From positions 47,916,393-47,980,392 of the forward strand of contig OX243815.1 in NCBI GenBank assembly GCA_945859605.1: DNA of 64,000 nucleotides. The letters run 5' to 3'. Positions 23,301 through 34,400 of the stretch are shown here, piece by piece. A program made the translations under genes and the position numbers. Under the pieces are notes generated by a model. It searched no databases. It was not told the DNA's origin and was given only the letters and a program-made list of their open reading frames with translations. Numbering within the stretch: position 1 is the first letter of the stretch; each line of letters begins with the position of its first letter. The DNA comes from Lumbricus rubellus. Taxonomy: Eukaryota > Annelida > Clitellata > Crassiclitellata > Lumbricidae.

Positions 23301-25559
23301 ACCTATAATCTCCACGCCAAGGAGGCACCTAGGCTATATTCGATTCGCTGATTAACTGGGAGCCAATGCAGAACAAACAACGTATAATTTCAAACATGAT
23401 TAAATCTTGGTATTATACTTGACCGATAATAACGTTGCGTCTAGTAGCCTACTCCAGTTGTATTATCTTGTGCGTCACAAAATCTAATAATGATCATGGT
23501 AGACCTACATAATTAATTACTTTTGGTACATAATTAATTATAATTATTGAGTGAGTGCAATGAGCAAAATCTAGATAGGCTATCTACTCTTCATTAGCCA
23601 ATTGCTAATCGTGCTTTGTGTAGGCTACTTCGCATAGATAAATTATAGGCTGGACAGTAATTGAGCACACTATGCCTTCATAATCGTTTGTATGATACAC
23701 TTAATGAAACATTTGCTAGGCCTAAGTCATGTAGGTCTACTGCAATTCGCAGCGTGGACTTCAATCAGGTAATTTTGTTTAGAAAAACTTAAGGCAGTCT
23801 TACTAGGGTCGTGTAAAAGCCACACACAACTCCGATCGACAGGATGGCCGCCCAAACAGGAATTCCCGTCACTGCAAGCACAAACAGACATTATACTCAA
23901 ATAGTAAATAGAGAATAGGACAGATAAGCCTCAGAAGGCACAAAAGATGCAACGAAGAGATGATGTGGGACAACGGCATGCCACGTAGAGTGTTAGAAGA
24001 GAGCACGAAAGAGCGAGAGAAAGGGACAGACAGAAACAGAAACAGAGAGACAGAGACAGAGAGAGAGAAGTGGAATGTAGCGACACAGTGCATACATTTT
24101 TCGAAATAGATACAGCCCGACAGAATCTGATCCTTAACATGATTGTAATGATGATTGTGATAACAAAAGCATTTTTAGCATAATGACGTCTATGACAGCG
24201 GCAGGCCTACCTTCGGTCAGGGCGGTTGCTGGTCCGAACATAACAATACCCATTCCAAGCGTCTATTAAATGAAAAGAAAAATTGAAATCGTTAATATTG
24301 TTCTCCAGTTGGTCACGTATTTCACTTGATTATTTGAATCAAGTGTGTTGAGAAATACAAACTACTGGGGTGAGAAAATTTCACCTACTGTGCGGTACAA
24401 ACGATACCTATTACGGTGAGAAAATTTCGACCATTAAAGTGAGAAATTTCTCAAATTAAAGTAAGAAAATCTACTGAATAAGGTGAGAAAATCCTACTAA
24501 TTAAGGGCGAGAAAATTCCGGCAAATAAGGCGAGCAAAACTTCAACATATTCAGGTCAGAAATCCCACCTATTAAGGTGAAAAATTGCAGACTACAGTTC
24601 ATGAACATCTGAGTTGCAGCTGCAGACGTCATCTGACACAGTCGATGTGTAAGAATGAATGAACTGATTGCATCACTTACAAGTTTGATGATGAAGAGCA
24701 GGGCACCGAGAATTCGCACGGACCGAGACTTGTATCGCATCTCCAGATACTGAATGAAAAAATAAATAAATGAATAAATGAATTCATAAATAAATAAACG
24801 CTGGATGGATGAATGGATGGATGGATCGATGGATGAATGGATGGATGGAACAATGGATGAATGGATGGATGGATGGAACAATGGGTGAATGAATGGATGG
24901 ATGGGCGATCATGTGGGTGGGTGGATGGATGAGATGATAAATGAGACTTTAGACAAGTAACCGGAGATGTGTGGAAGAAAAGAGTCACGTGTTAGTAGAC
25001 GAGGGAGGATATAATTTTTACGAGCATACACGAAACTGAACAGTGAGCAATGAACATGGCGACCTAGATCTGAGACATTGAGATTGAATCCCGATCTTCT
25101 GCACATAATTATGCCTTGCTTTTAAAAGTCATTTTATATTTTCTGCTCTTAACGTGTTTTGCATTGACTCAAATAATTGTATCTCACCTCAAAGACGCTC
25201 ATGATCTTCAGTCTATGAAGGAACGGTCCAAAGAGACTCGCCCCCACAAATGGAGTGACCACGGCTCCCCAAACACACATCCAGTACATCGTCCCCTGCG
25301 TGTAGACCTCCGCAGGCGTCCCGAGGAGAGTCGAGGCCGAGAAGAACGAGGCGAAGAGCGATAGTGCCACCGGAATTGCCGACATACTCTTGTCGGCCAA
25401 TAAGTATTCCTGAGTTGTCTTTTGTTTTCCACCGGAGCACGCGTAGTAAAGTCCGATGCCAGCGGAAACGGCGAGAATGATGGAGAAGACGAGGTAGTCC
25501 CAGCCGGTGAATGTACTTCCGGTTGGAACAAGTGGTACTCTCTCGCAGGTCGACTCCAT
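11324..25559 (-). CDS. slc5a8-like: Gene B: SLC5A8/A12-like Na+-coupled transporter, complete, 16 exons
   Basis: Complete SLC5-family transporter gene. Exons (minus strand, 5' to 3'): 25559-25188, 24749-24681, 24262-24211, 23871-23804, 23171-23091, 22751-22678, 19312-19172, 17683-17548, 17193-17105, 16266-16148, 15448-15378, 14451-14365, 13929-13715, 13124-13024, 12056-11938, 11584-11324. They join in frame to 2055 nt, 684 residues, slightly longer than the ~610-620 usual for SMCTs because of the late loop and C-tail. The start is the ATG of MESTCERVP, shared with C and D. Exon 1 carries the early SLC5 helices, including [11 protein letters not shown] and [10 protein letters not shown]; exon 10 carries the VVWEDLF segment. 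Exon 13 has two NST sequons and exon 15 [10 protein letters not shown]. The C-terminus is S-K-F. All junctions are GT-AG. Introns 6 and 7 are swollen by transposons. Substrate is inferred from family only; iodide or vitamin transport (other SLC5 branches) cannot be excluded. Confidence 0.9.
12290..12408 (+). repeat. Dispersed repeat with GGCGCTATATAAAT tail
   Basis: Shares with 49915-50030 (minus strand) CAAGCGTTTGAA, CTTTGATT, GGTCGGGAGCGCCTCTGAG and the end GGCGCTATATAAAT. The tail is the kind used by CR1-like LINEs and partner SINEs in deuterostomes. No tRNA head is present, so it is a separate family or a truncated copy. Confidence 0.65.
16340..16490. repeat. Degenerate (TGGAA)-type repeat in gene B intron 9
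   Basis: Irregular series of TGGAAT/GGAATG pentamers and hexamers. No coding sequence. Confidence 0.6.
17720..18730 (+). mobile_element. Tc1/mariner-like foldback element in gene B intron 7
   Basis: About 1.0 kb, beginning CACCGTGGTTCAAAAAAAAC and ending with its inverse (TTTTTTGAACCACGGTG), with TA on both sides (17718-17719, 18731-18732). The terminal inverted repeats run over 150 bp with mismatches. The left arm is internally duplicated (17730-17930 and 17940-18110). A plus-strand remnant at 18319-18402 reads [19 protein letters not shown] then stop, like the C-terminus of IS630/Tc1/mariner-type transposases. No complete transposase is present. Confidence 0.75.
20385..20955. mobile_element. 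TU-like foldback transposon N, nested in the hAT element
   Basis: Arms are ~16-bp direct repeats of GGACATTATCCCCCC in opposite orientation (20391-20490, 20825-20948). Flanked by TAAATGAGG (8-9 bp) at 20376-20384 and 20956-20964; the exact edge is ambiguous by one base because of a G/C run. Outermost bases are G-rich, followed by GGAC, as in elements O and P. The centre holds a 31-bp minisatellite (20610-20816). Confidence 0.8.
20610..20816. repeat. 31-bp minisatellite with CCCTAA cores inside element N
   Basis: About six copies of a 31-bp unit containing GACCCTAACCGACCCTCACG, preceded by a short AACCCTAAC stretch. The CCCTAA core matches the metazoan telomere hexamer, but the unit is longer and degenerate, so it is not a telomeric tract. 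Confidence 0.85.
24000..24075. repeat. GAGA/CAGA-rich simple repeat in gene B intron 3
   Basis: Short purine-rich imperfect repeat (GAGAGACAGA). Confidence 0.85.
24365..24590. repeat. Degenerate ~30-bp minisatellite in gene B intron 2
   Basis: Seven to eight diverged units built on GGTGAGAAAATTTCNCCTA-TTAA. No coding potential; an open frame crossing it is an artefact. Confidence 0.75.
24755..24935. repeat. (GGAT)n/(GAAT)n simple repeat in gene B intron 1
   Basis: Imperfect GGATGGATGAAT tetranucleotide array directly 5' (on the minus strand) of the acceptor of gene B exon 2. Confidence 0.9.
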
Positions 25560-25985
25560 CTTGAAACAGGTGGCAGAAATACTTTTAAATTCCTGCAGAG
25601 TTTCACGACTAGAAATTTATGTTCAGAGCGTCAATGCATCCACCGTTTTCATGTTGCTGTGTTGCTTTCCTGTTGTTCAATAATATTGTTGCTCATTATA
25701 TCCGCTAATACTCTCCTGTTGTTCACCTGTTGCACTGAACTCTTCCCTGGTTGTAACTTTGTCCCGTTGCTACTATTGTCCGTTCTCCCGTTGTCTTCCT
25801 ATTGTTTCTGCTCCATGGTGCTGCTGCTGTGCGTCGTTCTTATCTTGCTGTTCTTTTGTCGACGTAAGCCGACCTGCGCATTGGACGAAATTTGGTTCAT
25901 AGAGATCTTACAAGTAGCCTACGCTGCTTGGCCGTTCATACCTACTACAGTCCTACAGGTTCTTTACGAACGGAGACCACGATAA

Positions 25986-26060
25986 ATCGACGAAATCAGA
26001 GCCACTTGAAAGACTCTCTACTTCACCATTGCTAATTGCAAAATCAATGCGGAAGCCCAC
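25986..26060 (-). promoter_or_regulatory. Conserved upstream block of gene B (shared with C)
   Basis: About 430 bp upstream of the B start codon. Shares AAATCAGAGCCA, TTGAAA, TCTCTACTTCACC and TTGCTAATTGC (plus-strand reading), in the same order, with 38585-38662 upstream of gene C. Conservation outside coding sequence at equivalent positions suggests a promoter or enhancer element; it could instead be neutral sequence from the duplication. Confidence 0.4.
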
Positions 26061-26249
26061 ATCGCTTAGATTATTATTAGGCCTATTATTGATCTGAATG
26101 ATAGTTTCTATGCCCGACTCTCTTGACAAAGATAACGGCGTCCAGCATGCGTAGACATTGATGCATATCATTCGACCACTTCTACTAGGCTATAGGGGCC
26201 TAGGCCTACCTTTTTCATACCGTTTGCCATTTTTCGATCCGTGCGGGTG

Positions 26250-26324
26250 CTTGAGGATGGATTCGAACCTGCAGCCCTCTTGATACAAGGCACCAAACAC
26301 CATCACTACACCATCGAGACCCGC
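26250..26324 (-). repeat. tRNA-like SINE head
   Basis: Minus strand begins GCGGGTCTCGATGGTGTAG (A-box-like) and contains the B box GGTTCGAATCC about 55 bases later. The T stem does not pair, so it is a tRNA-derived SINE head, not a tRNA gene. Confidence 0.55.
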
Positions 26325-27144
26325 AATGTAGTTTTAGATAGCGATCCAGAAAAAAGAAAACCCCACGCGGAGTGGAGGGAATGCAATTTCGTAAGGAGGG
26401 TCCAATCATGGTAAAGGATCGAGTTTGAGCAATGGGTTCTAGCTCGTGTGATTATCCGGTCACACCAGTCCTGTCAAGCGAGCGGAGGAGAAGGGGTCGA
26501 TTATAGTAGGCCTACTGTTAGAGTGTGTTCGATGTCTGATAAGTGGACACTTTGACCGTAGGCTATACTACAATGTTCGCCACCACCTTTAAAACTGCTA
26601 AATGTGGACCTAAGCCGTAGTTATCGTCACCTATGCAAAGCTATTCACTGCTCAGCTAAGCCACATTTAGATTTCTTAGAGATGATAAAGTTGTTTTTCA
26701 AGGTTAATTTCGTATCAAATACAATTAAGTCACCACGGAGGTTGCAAGATTAGGCTACGGAGATTAAAAGAGATCACAAACTGTGGTGTGACTTTTGTAT
26801 AAGCTTAGAGAGTGGATATGCAACTGTAGACCTATTCGTTAGTTCATAACTTTGGAATTGGAACGTTGCTTTAAAAGCTAAGCGCTGGGCACCAGCCATT
26901 CACGAGCGCTGCAGCGCAGGAGACATAGATGAAGCACCAGAAGACCAGAGGAGTGGTAGGCAGAAGATCTAGAGTTTTAGGGTGTGTGGTATGATATAGT
27001 TAATGGGGCGGAGTTTGGAGATCTAAAGCCAGAGAAGTTCGAGTTTGAAGGGATTAAGAAATTATGTTTAAATGTCAGTTGAACACTAATGAGTGACCAG
27101 GATCTTAAGAAACGGTCAAATTATTATATCGAATTCAAAGTAAT

Positions 27145-27330
27145 CCAAGGTAACATAAGACAGAACTGAGCTGCACACAGACGGTGCAGAGCACGCTACG
27201 AGCTAACCTTGAGCCAGCTATTAAAGTGCCTCTACCTCCATAGTAAATTGAACTTTGGATAACCGACGTCTAAGGCTACAGTTAACATCTACGCAACGCG
27301 ATTTACAAAACCCTAAGTAATAGGCTCACC
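27145..27330. repeat. Duplicated intergenic block (partner at 55995-56190)
   Basis: Shares with 55995-56190, same orientation, the ordered landmarks ATAAGACAGAAC, GAGCCAGC, CTTTGGAT, TCTAAGGCT and ACGCAA-GCGATT. Both copies lie in equivalent places, between the 5' end of one transporter gene and the 3' end of the next, so they are best read as the non-coding part of the ancestral tandem duplication unit. Confidence 0.6.
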
Positions 27331-27734
27331 TCCACTGTGTCAAATAATCCTTATTGCTCGATCTATCCGTTTGGTTTCAAAGCAGTTTTCTTCACTATCC
27401 TGATCGATAGGCCTACTCCGAAATCGACTTATTAAGAATTGTACTTCGTTAAGTATCCGAGTAGGGCCTAATGACAGGAGACATCGGGCTGTGCACTGTG
27501 CAGGCCCTAATCGGTTGCTTTGGGCTTGACGGCCGACTGCTCTGGACATTTGATATGCTATGAAACGTGAGGTCTACATGACAGCTCGAATATATGCAGA
27601 GGAGGCTGGGATGTCTATGTCTGGTTAGGTACTATACCGTCCTTGGTCGTCTGACCTGGCCTTGAGATTCCTGAAGTTGATACTGTTGTTGTTGCTGTGG
27701 AGGGATCATAACAGAGGCAACTCTGGTTAAATGG

Positions 27735-27885
27735 AATGGAAAAGAGAGAGAGAGTGTGTGTGATTGAGAAAGAGACAGAAAAAGTGACAGCTAGACAGAG
27801 AGACAGTGAGACACAGGGACACACAGAGAGAGACAGAGAGACAGAGACATAGATAGAGATACAGAGAGAGTGAGAAACTGAGAAT
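27735..27885. repeat. GAGA/GACA-rich simple repeat in B/C gap
   Basis: Imperfect GAGACAGA tract; the translated frames through it are low-complexity. Confidence 0.85.
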
Positions 27886-28497
27886 CAGCGTATACATCCT
27901 GAGCTGACTTATGTGCAAATAATTTGTGACGATTCTTTTATTGGTTCGAATGAAAACAGCACACGAAGCGAAGCAAAACCCACACAATATGATGAGCTCA
28001 AATGTCACTGATACTAAAACATTAAATTTTTAACTTACTTTATTAAAATTAAGAAATGCTTCTGCAGCGACACATCTCTACCCTGACACTACGTAGGCCT
28101 ATTATCACAAAAGTTGTGAAGTACTGTCAAGCTCATCTGATAACGTCCTAGGAGAATATAGAGACATGAAATATCAGAAATTCTTAAGGTTGTGTGAGTG
28201 GTGACAGCCAAGACAACTGTTACACAGTTACACTAGGCCATACTACCGGATAGGCTACGTATACGATTATCTGTACCAATTTTCATTGACACGCAGTATT
28301 TTATTAAGCTGCATAATAATTATTTTATGAGAAATATTAAGTGCAAGCTACAGTCTACAGCATGCCTAATTGCTTATAAGGCTACTAAATAGGCATATTT
28401 GGGTTGAGCAAGAAAAATTAATCGTGAATGCGTAAAGCAACGTAAGGGTCTTAAGACACAGCACCGCTGAGCAGTCTGAGCAGGATTAGAAGTCTAA

Positions 28498-31400
28498 TCA
28501 TAATTGGGAAGTTTCTACATCATCTAAACATTCGAAAACTTTGTTGTCGCATTCCATGTTTTGATCAGTGGTTTCAGAATGATTCGAGTAGTTCCCCGTT
28601 GAAACAGGTGGTTCCTTTGAGGAGATTAAACTTTCCTGCCTTGTATCATGGGGACTCGGCTTCTGGTCATTTCCGTTAAAGTCTGTTTGATATGGATGGA
28701 CATAGGACATGTTCACTTTCACCGGTTCGTCAGGATGTCCGAATTTTGGCGTGGAATTTGTATCGTCGACCTGCAAAAAGAAGGGTATTGGTCTAAAAAA
28801 ATAACCTCACAACAAGAATCAGTATTGTGGAAAGTTAACCTACCTTTTGAAATCGTTATTGTAATGTTTCATCATTTTCTTGGAATAATCTGGTACAGTT
28901 ACTTCATGGATGGCATTGATTTTTTCAAGGGCACATGTAAGATTATTAATTTGTGAAACTTTCTATGTCTTTCATAAACTCTAAAAATGTTTTCGTGCAC
29001 TTAGGCATTACTATGGTCTATGGACAAACCCTACCCGACCAGAATATCGCCATTCTGCCAGACACAATATTTTGAATATATTTTACATGAGCAGCTACCT
29101 TTCGCGAGCGAATAATTTTTAGAACCATAATTATCGGGGCCGCCTACTCTAAATCCATAATTTTATACGCTTAACAAACTTAGAAGTTTAATACCGAGAT
29201 ATAGGCTCAATATTAATTCGATCGTGGCAGCCGTTTAGAAAGGATTCTACCTTGCTGAAGTCGATTCCACATCTGAATTTCGATCGACAAGACTCCGAGA
29301 AACAACACCAGAACTTGTCGACGTATGGAACAATAAACTTCAGATCGACTTCGTTTGGCTTGGTGTAACCTACGGAAAATGTTTTTCAAGACTATACAAA
29401 TAAGCCCTAAACAGAAAAAGCGTTAAAAGCATGACTTTTAGTGCTTGACCTAGATGCTAGTAGGGCCTACACATTTGCAAGTTTGGAAATAAGGTCTCAA
29501 TGACATAGACCCTACGAATGAAGTGACAAATATATAATCTCGACAATACTTACATGTAAATGTCAAAGACAGTTTTGAAAAGGTAAGTGCAACATACTAC
29601 CTTGCATTGAATCAGACATACATGCATACATTGACTACGTACTGGCCTGCACAGATAGAAATGCATAGGCACATACAGAGACATAATTATGTACTATATA
29701 GTTATAAAAATAAATGCACAAATCGTACATTACATTATCATCGTAATCAGGATCCATGAGTCGAAAGCCCGTAGGTGTCCACTGTATTGAAGGCCTAAGC
29801 TATATCACTTCCAGAGTCCCACTCTTGTGCTCCTATTCTTAAGGATTGTAGATCTTGCTATATCGGTCCCTTAATATGTCATCAATCCACTCTCTGTTAG
29901 GTCTCCCCCCGACCTTTCCGGACCATGGCATAGTTCCCAACATAGGCCTAACTGTTTTTATTTCTCTATTATCATCCATTCTGGGTATATTATGTAAAAA
30001 TAGACTGAATTTTTGCCTTATTACTGTCTGCATAAACACAATTACACACACGTAGAATTTCAGATAATTATTTTATACAAGCATTTATTGAAACACAATA
30101 CATACCTGTTAGGAAACTGACAATGAGTCCAACGACGATTGTTGTCAACGTTCCCAGAGTAAAGTACCACAAGTAGGACAACGCGTACAGTTTCGATAGA
30201 CCTCCAGACCTGCTTTGCAAACATCACACAAGACGTCATGGCAATTAAAGTGCATCGTCGAAAGAGCGAAAATCAAAAGGGCGCCCTTAGGGTTCTAGGA
30301 CTACTGATCACAGGTCAACTGATCTAGGGACTACTGATCTAGGGACTACTGATCAAGAGACTACTGGTCAGAGGCAACTGATCAAGGTACTATTGATCAC
30401 AGTCCGAGTTGTGTAATAACGAACACAATCACTGAAATCAGAGAACAATTTAATAGATCAAAACTCAATACCGGAATTTGTTTACTCAGTGTTAATACTG
30501 TCGAAAATTAGTTATTAGCAAACGATTTCAGTAAAATTACTAAATTTAGGCCTACGACTGGTAAAACACAACGTAACATAGGCTACATCGAAGTCCATTG
30601 CATAACTCGAAAAACTTGATTGTACGTTCAATAAAGAAATTGTTGTATAATTTGTAGGGGCGTGGGGAGTTTAAATTAGCATTTCTTGGCAAACAAATCG
30701 GACCCCCACATGTCGTTTGATGATTCGTTCGATGTTCGATGTGCGATGTGCGTTGTATAATTTGTGATCAATAGTACCTTGATCAGTTGCCTCTGACCAG
30801 TGGTCCCTTGATCAGTAGTCCCTAGATCAGTAGTCCCTAGATCAGTTGACCTGTGATCAGTAGTCCGCATACCGCCCTTAGGGGGGGCGTCTTCTTTATG
30901 GCCCACCCTGTAGGCTACATGTATATGGAACTCATACAAGAGGTACATGTAAGCTTATCGCAAGATATTAATTCAGGCCTAAAATACAAGTCGATTTAGA
31001 CGGCGATATTATTATTATCCTAAAACTATGAATCCCATACTTTAGAGAAGTAAGTAAATCATACACTTCTTGAACTGCTGTGGTAGGCGTAGTGTAGTAG
31101 TCCGTGGTGGAGGTGAAGTATGACGACGTTGAGTTGTCTGGGGTGAAAGCACAACACTCGACACTGTAATACATCGACTTATAGATGGACGGCTTTTCCA
31201 CGTATGCTCCTATGCTGATCCACATTGGAAGAACAAATCCTGGGATTCCACCAACCAAGGCTCCCTACAATGTCATGAGATTCATAAATCTGCATAACAA
31301 TTATTACGTCCTGGAGTACACAAGACGTGACTCCTTAACTTTATAAAAATTCTATTTTCGTGGAAGTGAATTCTGGTTCTGGATAATAATTCCAGCATCA

Positions 31401-34400
31401 TAATTATAAGGGTTATGTTGATAACATTTTAAAGCTGATAATGATCAAAAAGAAATCTTATTACCATTGTTACCATAAAAAATATTTTTGAACTGAGTGA
31501 TCAATTTTCCGATGTAGGCTAGTTGTAGTAGGCTAGATGTCGTTGTAGTAGTAGCAGTATCAGGCTATGAGAAACATTTACGATCCAATTGGTTCATGGA
31601 AAGAAAATTTTACTTGTCCAATGTTTGTTATATGAACTCAGTTTTTCAAAGATCAATTTTCAAGCGTAGTAGGCCTAGTAGTATCCGTTGTCATAGCAGT
31701 AGCAGTATGAGGAAGTGAGTGAAACTTACGATCCAATTGGTCCATGGAAAGAATATTCCGAGCAAAAAGATGCCAAATATGGGAGCATTTGCAGCACCGG
31801 TGAACGCAATTCCCATCTGAAAGCAAATCTGACTAAACTGTATATTTCGTGAATCCCTTGAGAGGCGATGGATGCTTGGTATTGAATTAGGACGGTTAAT
31901 TACAATTGAAAACACTTAAAATTGAATTTTAATTTTTATCAATAAGTTCAAGGCATTTAAAATTCAAGAGCTTAGAACCCTTTGACGAGGCCCATAGTTG
32001 GTCTACACATTAACAAATCAGCATGGTAATAATTATTCATAATTTACTAATTTGTCTGTGTAGTCGCAACGTAAGAGACGCGGAAAGAGAAGGAAAATAA
32101 GGAAAGAAAACAGTACCGGGTACCGGTATAAGCTTAACGAAAGAAGGAAAGCATGACGGAGAGATGACAGTGTACCCACATACAACACGGTTAGAACGAT
32201 GATGGGAAAGGAAGACAGATGGATCTACATTGAGAGACGACTGAAAACAACCAAAGACTACTTAGAAGGAAGAGTCTTCAAACTGGTCTCAAGTCCATGA
32301 CCAACCTGAAGGATTGTTCCACCGGCGTGGCTGAAAGCGAAAGCCATTCCAATTCCAAACGCAGCAGAGATGACAACTTCAAAAAAAGCAAGACTAAAGC
32401 ATTCTAATCCACTGTCGATTTAGGTTACATATAGGCTACATTATTGTAGGCTACGTAGACAATTAAGACACACCAGTCTAGACTGAGAACCGATGATGAG
32501 CAATATGTGGGTTTAGCCTTGAAGAGACTATACGACCGACAGAATTTACGTGGACGCATTGAGATGCAAAACAAATTTGTAGATTGATTGACATCGACAT
32601 AGTGTTACGGCGACACTTATAGGCTATATAGCGATTAGGTTTGGTTACACGTAGGATAACCTGAAAACTAAAACTAAACAGTTATTGAAATCAAGCAACA
32701 GATCGATTTTGACAGGTGTAAGTTCAAGGTTGACTTAAAAGTCGAGTAGGCGACTGAAAGGTCATAAACCACGCCATCAAGAGTCGTAATACATAAATTA
32801 TTATATTCATTGTTTTGAAAATTTAGTCGCCATAGTTGACAAACAATCAATCAATCAATCAATCAGAATTTACATAGCGCCTCTTCAATGTACCTACTCA
32901 GAGGCGCTCCCGACCGAAATCATGTGTACTACAGAAGTATAATTTCACTACCAAACGCAGCAGCAATGTAAACAATACGCCATAGACATAGCATTTTGGG
33001 AAGATCTAAAATACGCTATAGTCTATCATGTGTCTTGGTAAAGTAGCCACTATCTAACTGGTTCAAAGGTTCTTACCAAGAATCTTAGTTGCTATCGTGG
33101 CAGTCTTGTCTGAAGCTTCTCTCGCTGGTCGAAACATCAATTTGATGATGTCTTCCCAGACAACAGTAGCCATAGCGTTCAACACTGAAGAGATGGTACT
33201 GTAAAAAAACTGCCAGATCTTCAGAACGATATTTATACTTCAATATGCTTTGAATAATCTACATGTGCCAACGGCCCAACACCGTCCAATTACGAATATT
33301 CATTTAACTTTGCTCCCTACTCCCCAGCCTGGTTGAGACCGTTGAGCGTTGGCGAGTCTGATCGCAGTGAAAAGTTCCTGGGACACGTCAGACTATCTGG
33401 ACTCCTCCCTTTCAAATCCCATAAAGCGGACAGTTATATGACTGAGGATGCCGAATTGCCGATACTGCCCTCTTCGCAGCTGTACGAAGGAACAATGATC
33501 ATGTTCTCTGTAAGTTTTTCTCTGATGATGGTCATACTATGTGCGCCCAGGTCTCATCCTTTCAAACTTACCAGTACGACCAATAAGAGCTTCATAACAC
33601 GAATGCTTTTCAAAAACATTTCCTATGCTTTATCCTTTGCTCTATTGGTGCGTGTTAACTGTCGCGTTATGACGAAAGGTTATTTTCTCAATAAAACGAA
33701 TATAAGCTTAATATACATTATAACATAAAAAACCTGGATTGGTGGAAATCAAGAGCCTGTAGCAGCGTGAAAATATATGAATATAAAGAAGGACCTGGCC
33801 TGAAAGCAACGGAGGATGACTTACCTGAGGGAGCCTGCGAAGAGACTGGCAATGAAGAGACCAGGGATTCCTGGTGCGAAGTGAAATATGTCCATTACGA
33901 ATCTCGGCACCAACTGTCAAAAGAATAGCAGCAGATAAATGATCCGTGAGCAATAACTGATCGACAGCAGCACTAAATCTGATATCAACTCATTGACATT
34001 GAATTTGGACTGCATAATTATTATTGCGGAATGATCGTTAGCTGGAAGAGTGATTAATAACTGCTTCCACATTTTCATATTGATTGACTGTTTGTTTAAT
34101 TGATTGATATCTGTTACCTGATTAGGATTGGTGACCCGACCACTCTTCAGAGGATCGCATTTCAAGTCTGCATAGTATGCGTACATAACGACACCGAGTG
34201 AGCAGCTGAGCGTCATTATGATGAATATCCCAGGAACGTTGAGCAACAAAGCTCTGCATGCGACGCAATGAAAAATAGTCAATTGCACCGTGCAGAAATT
34301 TGAAAAGCATTCCGACGAAACTTAGGCTCCTAATTAATAATAAGCTTAGACTCGAGATGCTGTTAAATAAACAGCACCCAAATATTTGCAGTTGCTGGAA

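Larger units (their letters stand above)
25560..28497. other. B/C intergenic region (B promoter side, C 3' side)
   Basis: Holds the B leader and promoter side (25560-26060), a tRNA-like SINE head at 26250-26324, a block at 27145-27330 homologous to 55995-56190, and a GA-rich simple repeat near 27740-27880. The rest, down to the stop of gene C, shows no coding sequence I can recognise and should include the C 3' UTR. Confidence 0.6.

Noticed and set aside
11324..25559. Gene B as two separate genes split by the transposon-rich introns 6-7
   Set aside because: Exons on both sides join in the conserved phase and order to one full-length SLC5 protein.
26250..26324. Functional tRNA gene on the minus strand
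   Set aside because: A and B boxes are present but the T arm does not pair and no good cloverleaf forms; more likely a SINE head.
33333..33728. 131-codon open frame on the plus strand in gene C intron 9
   Set aside because: Its second half is a dispersed repeat also found inverted at 6146-6290, it resembles no known protein, and it is antisense within an intron.
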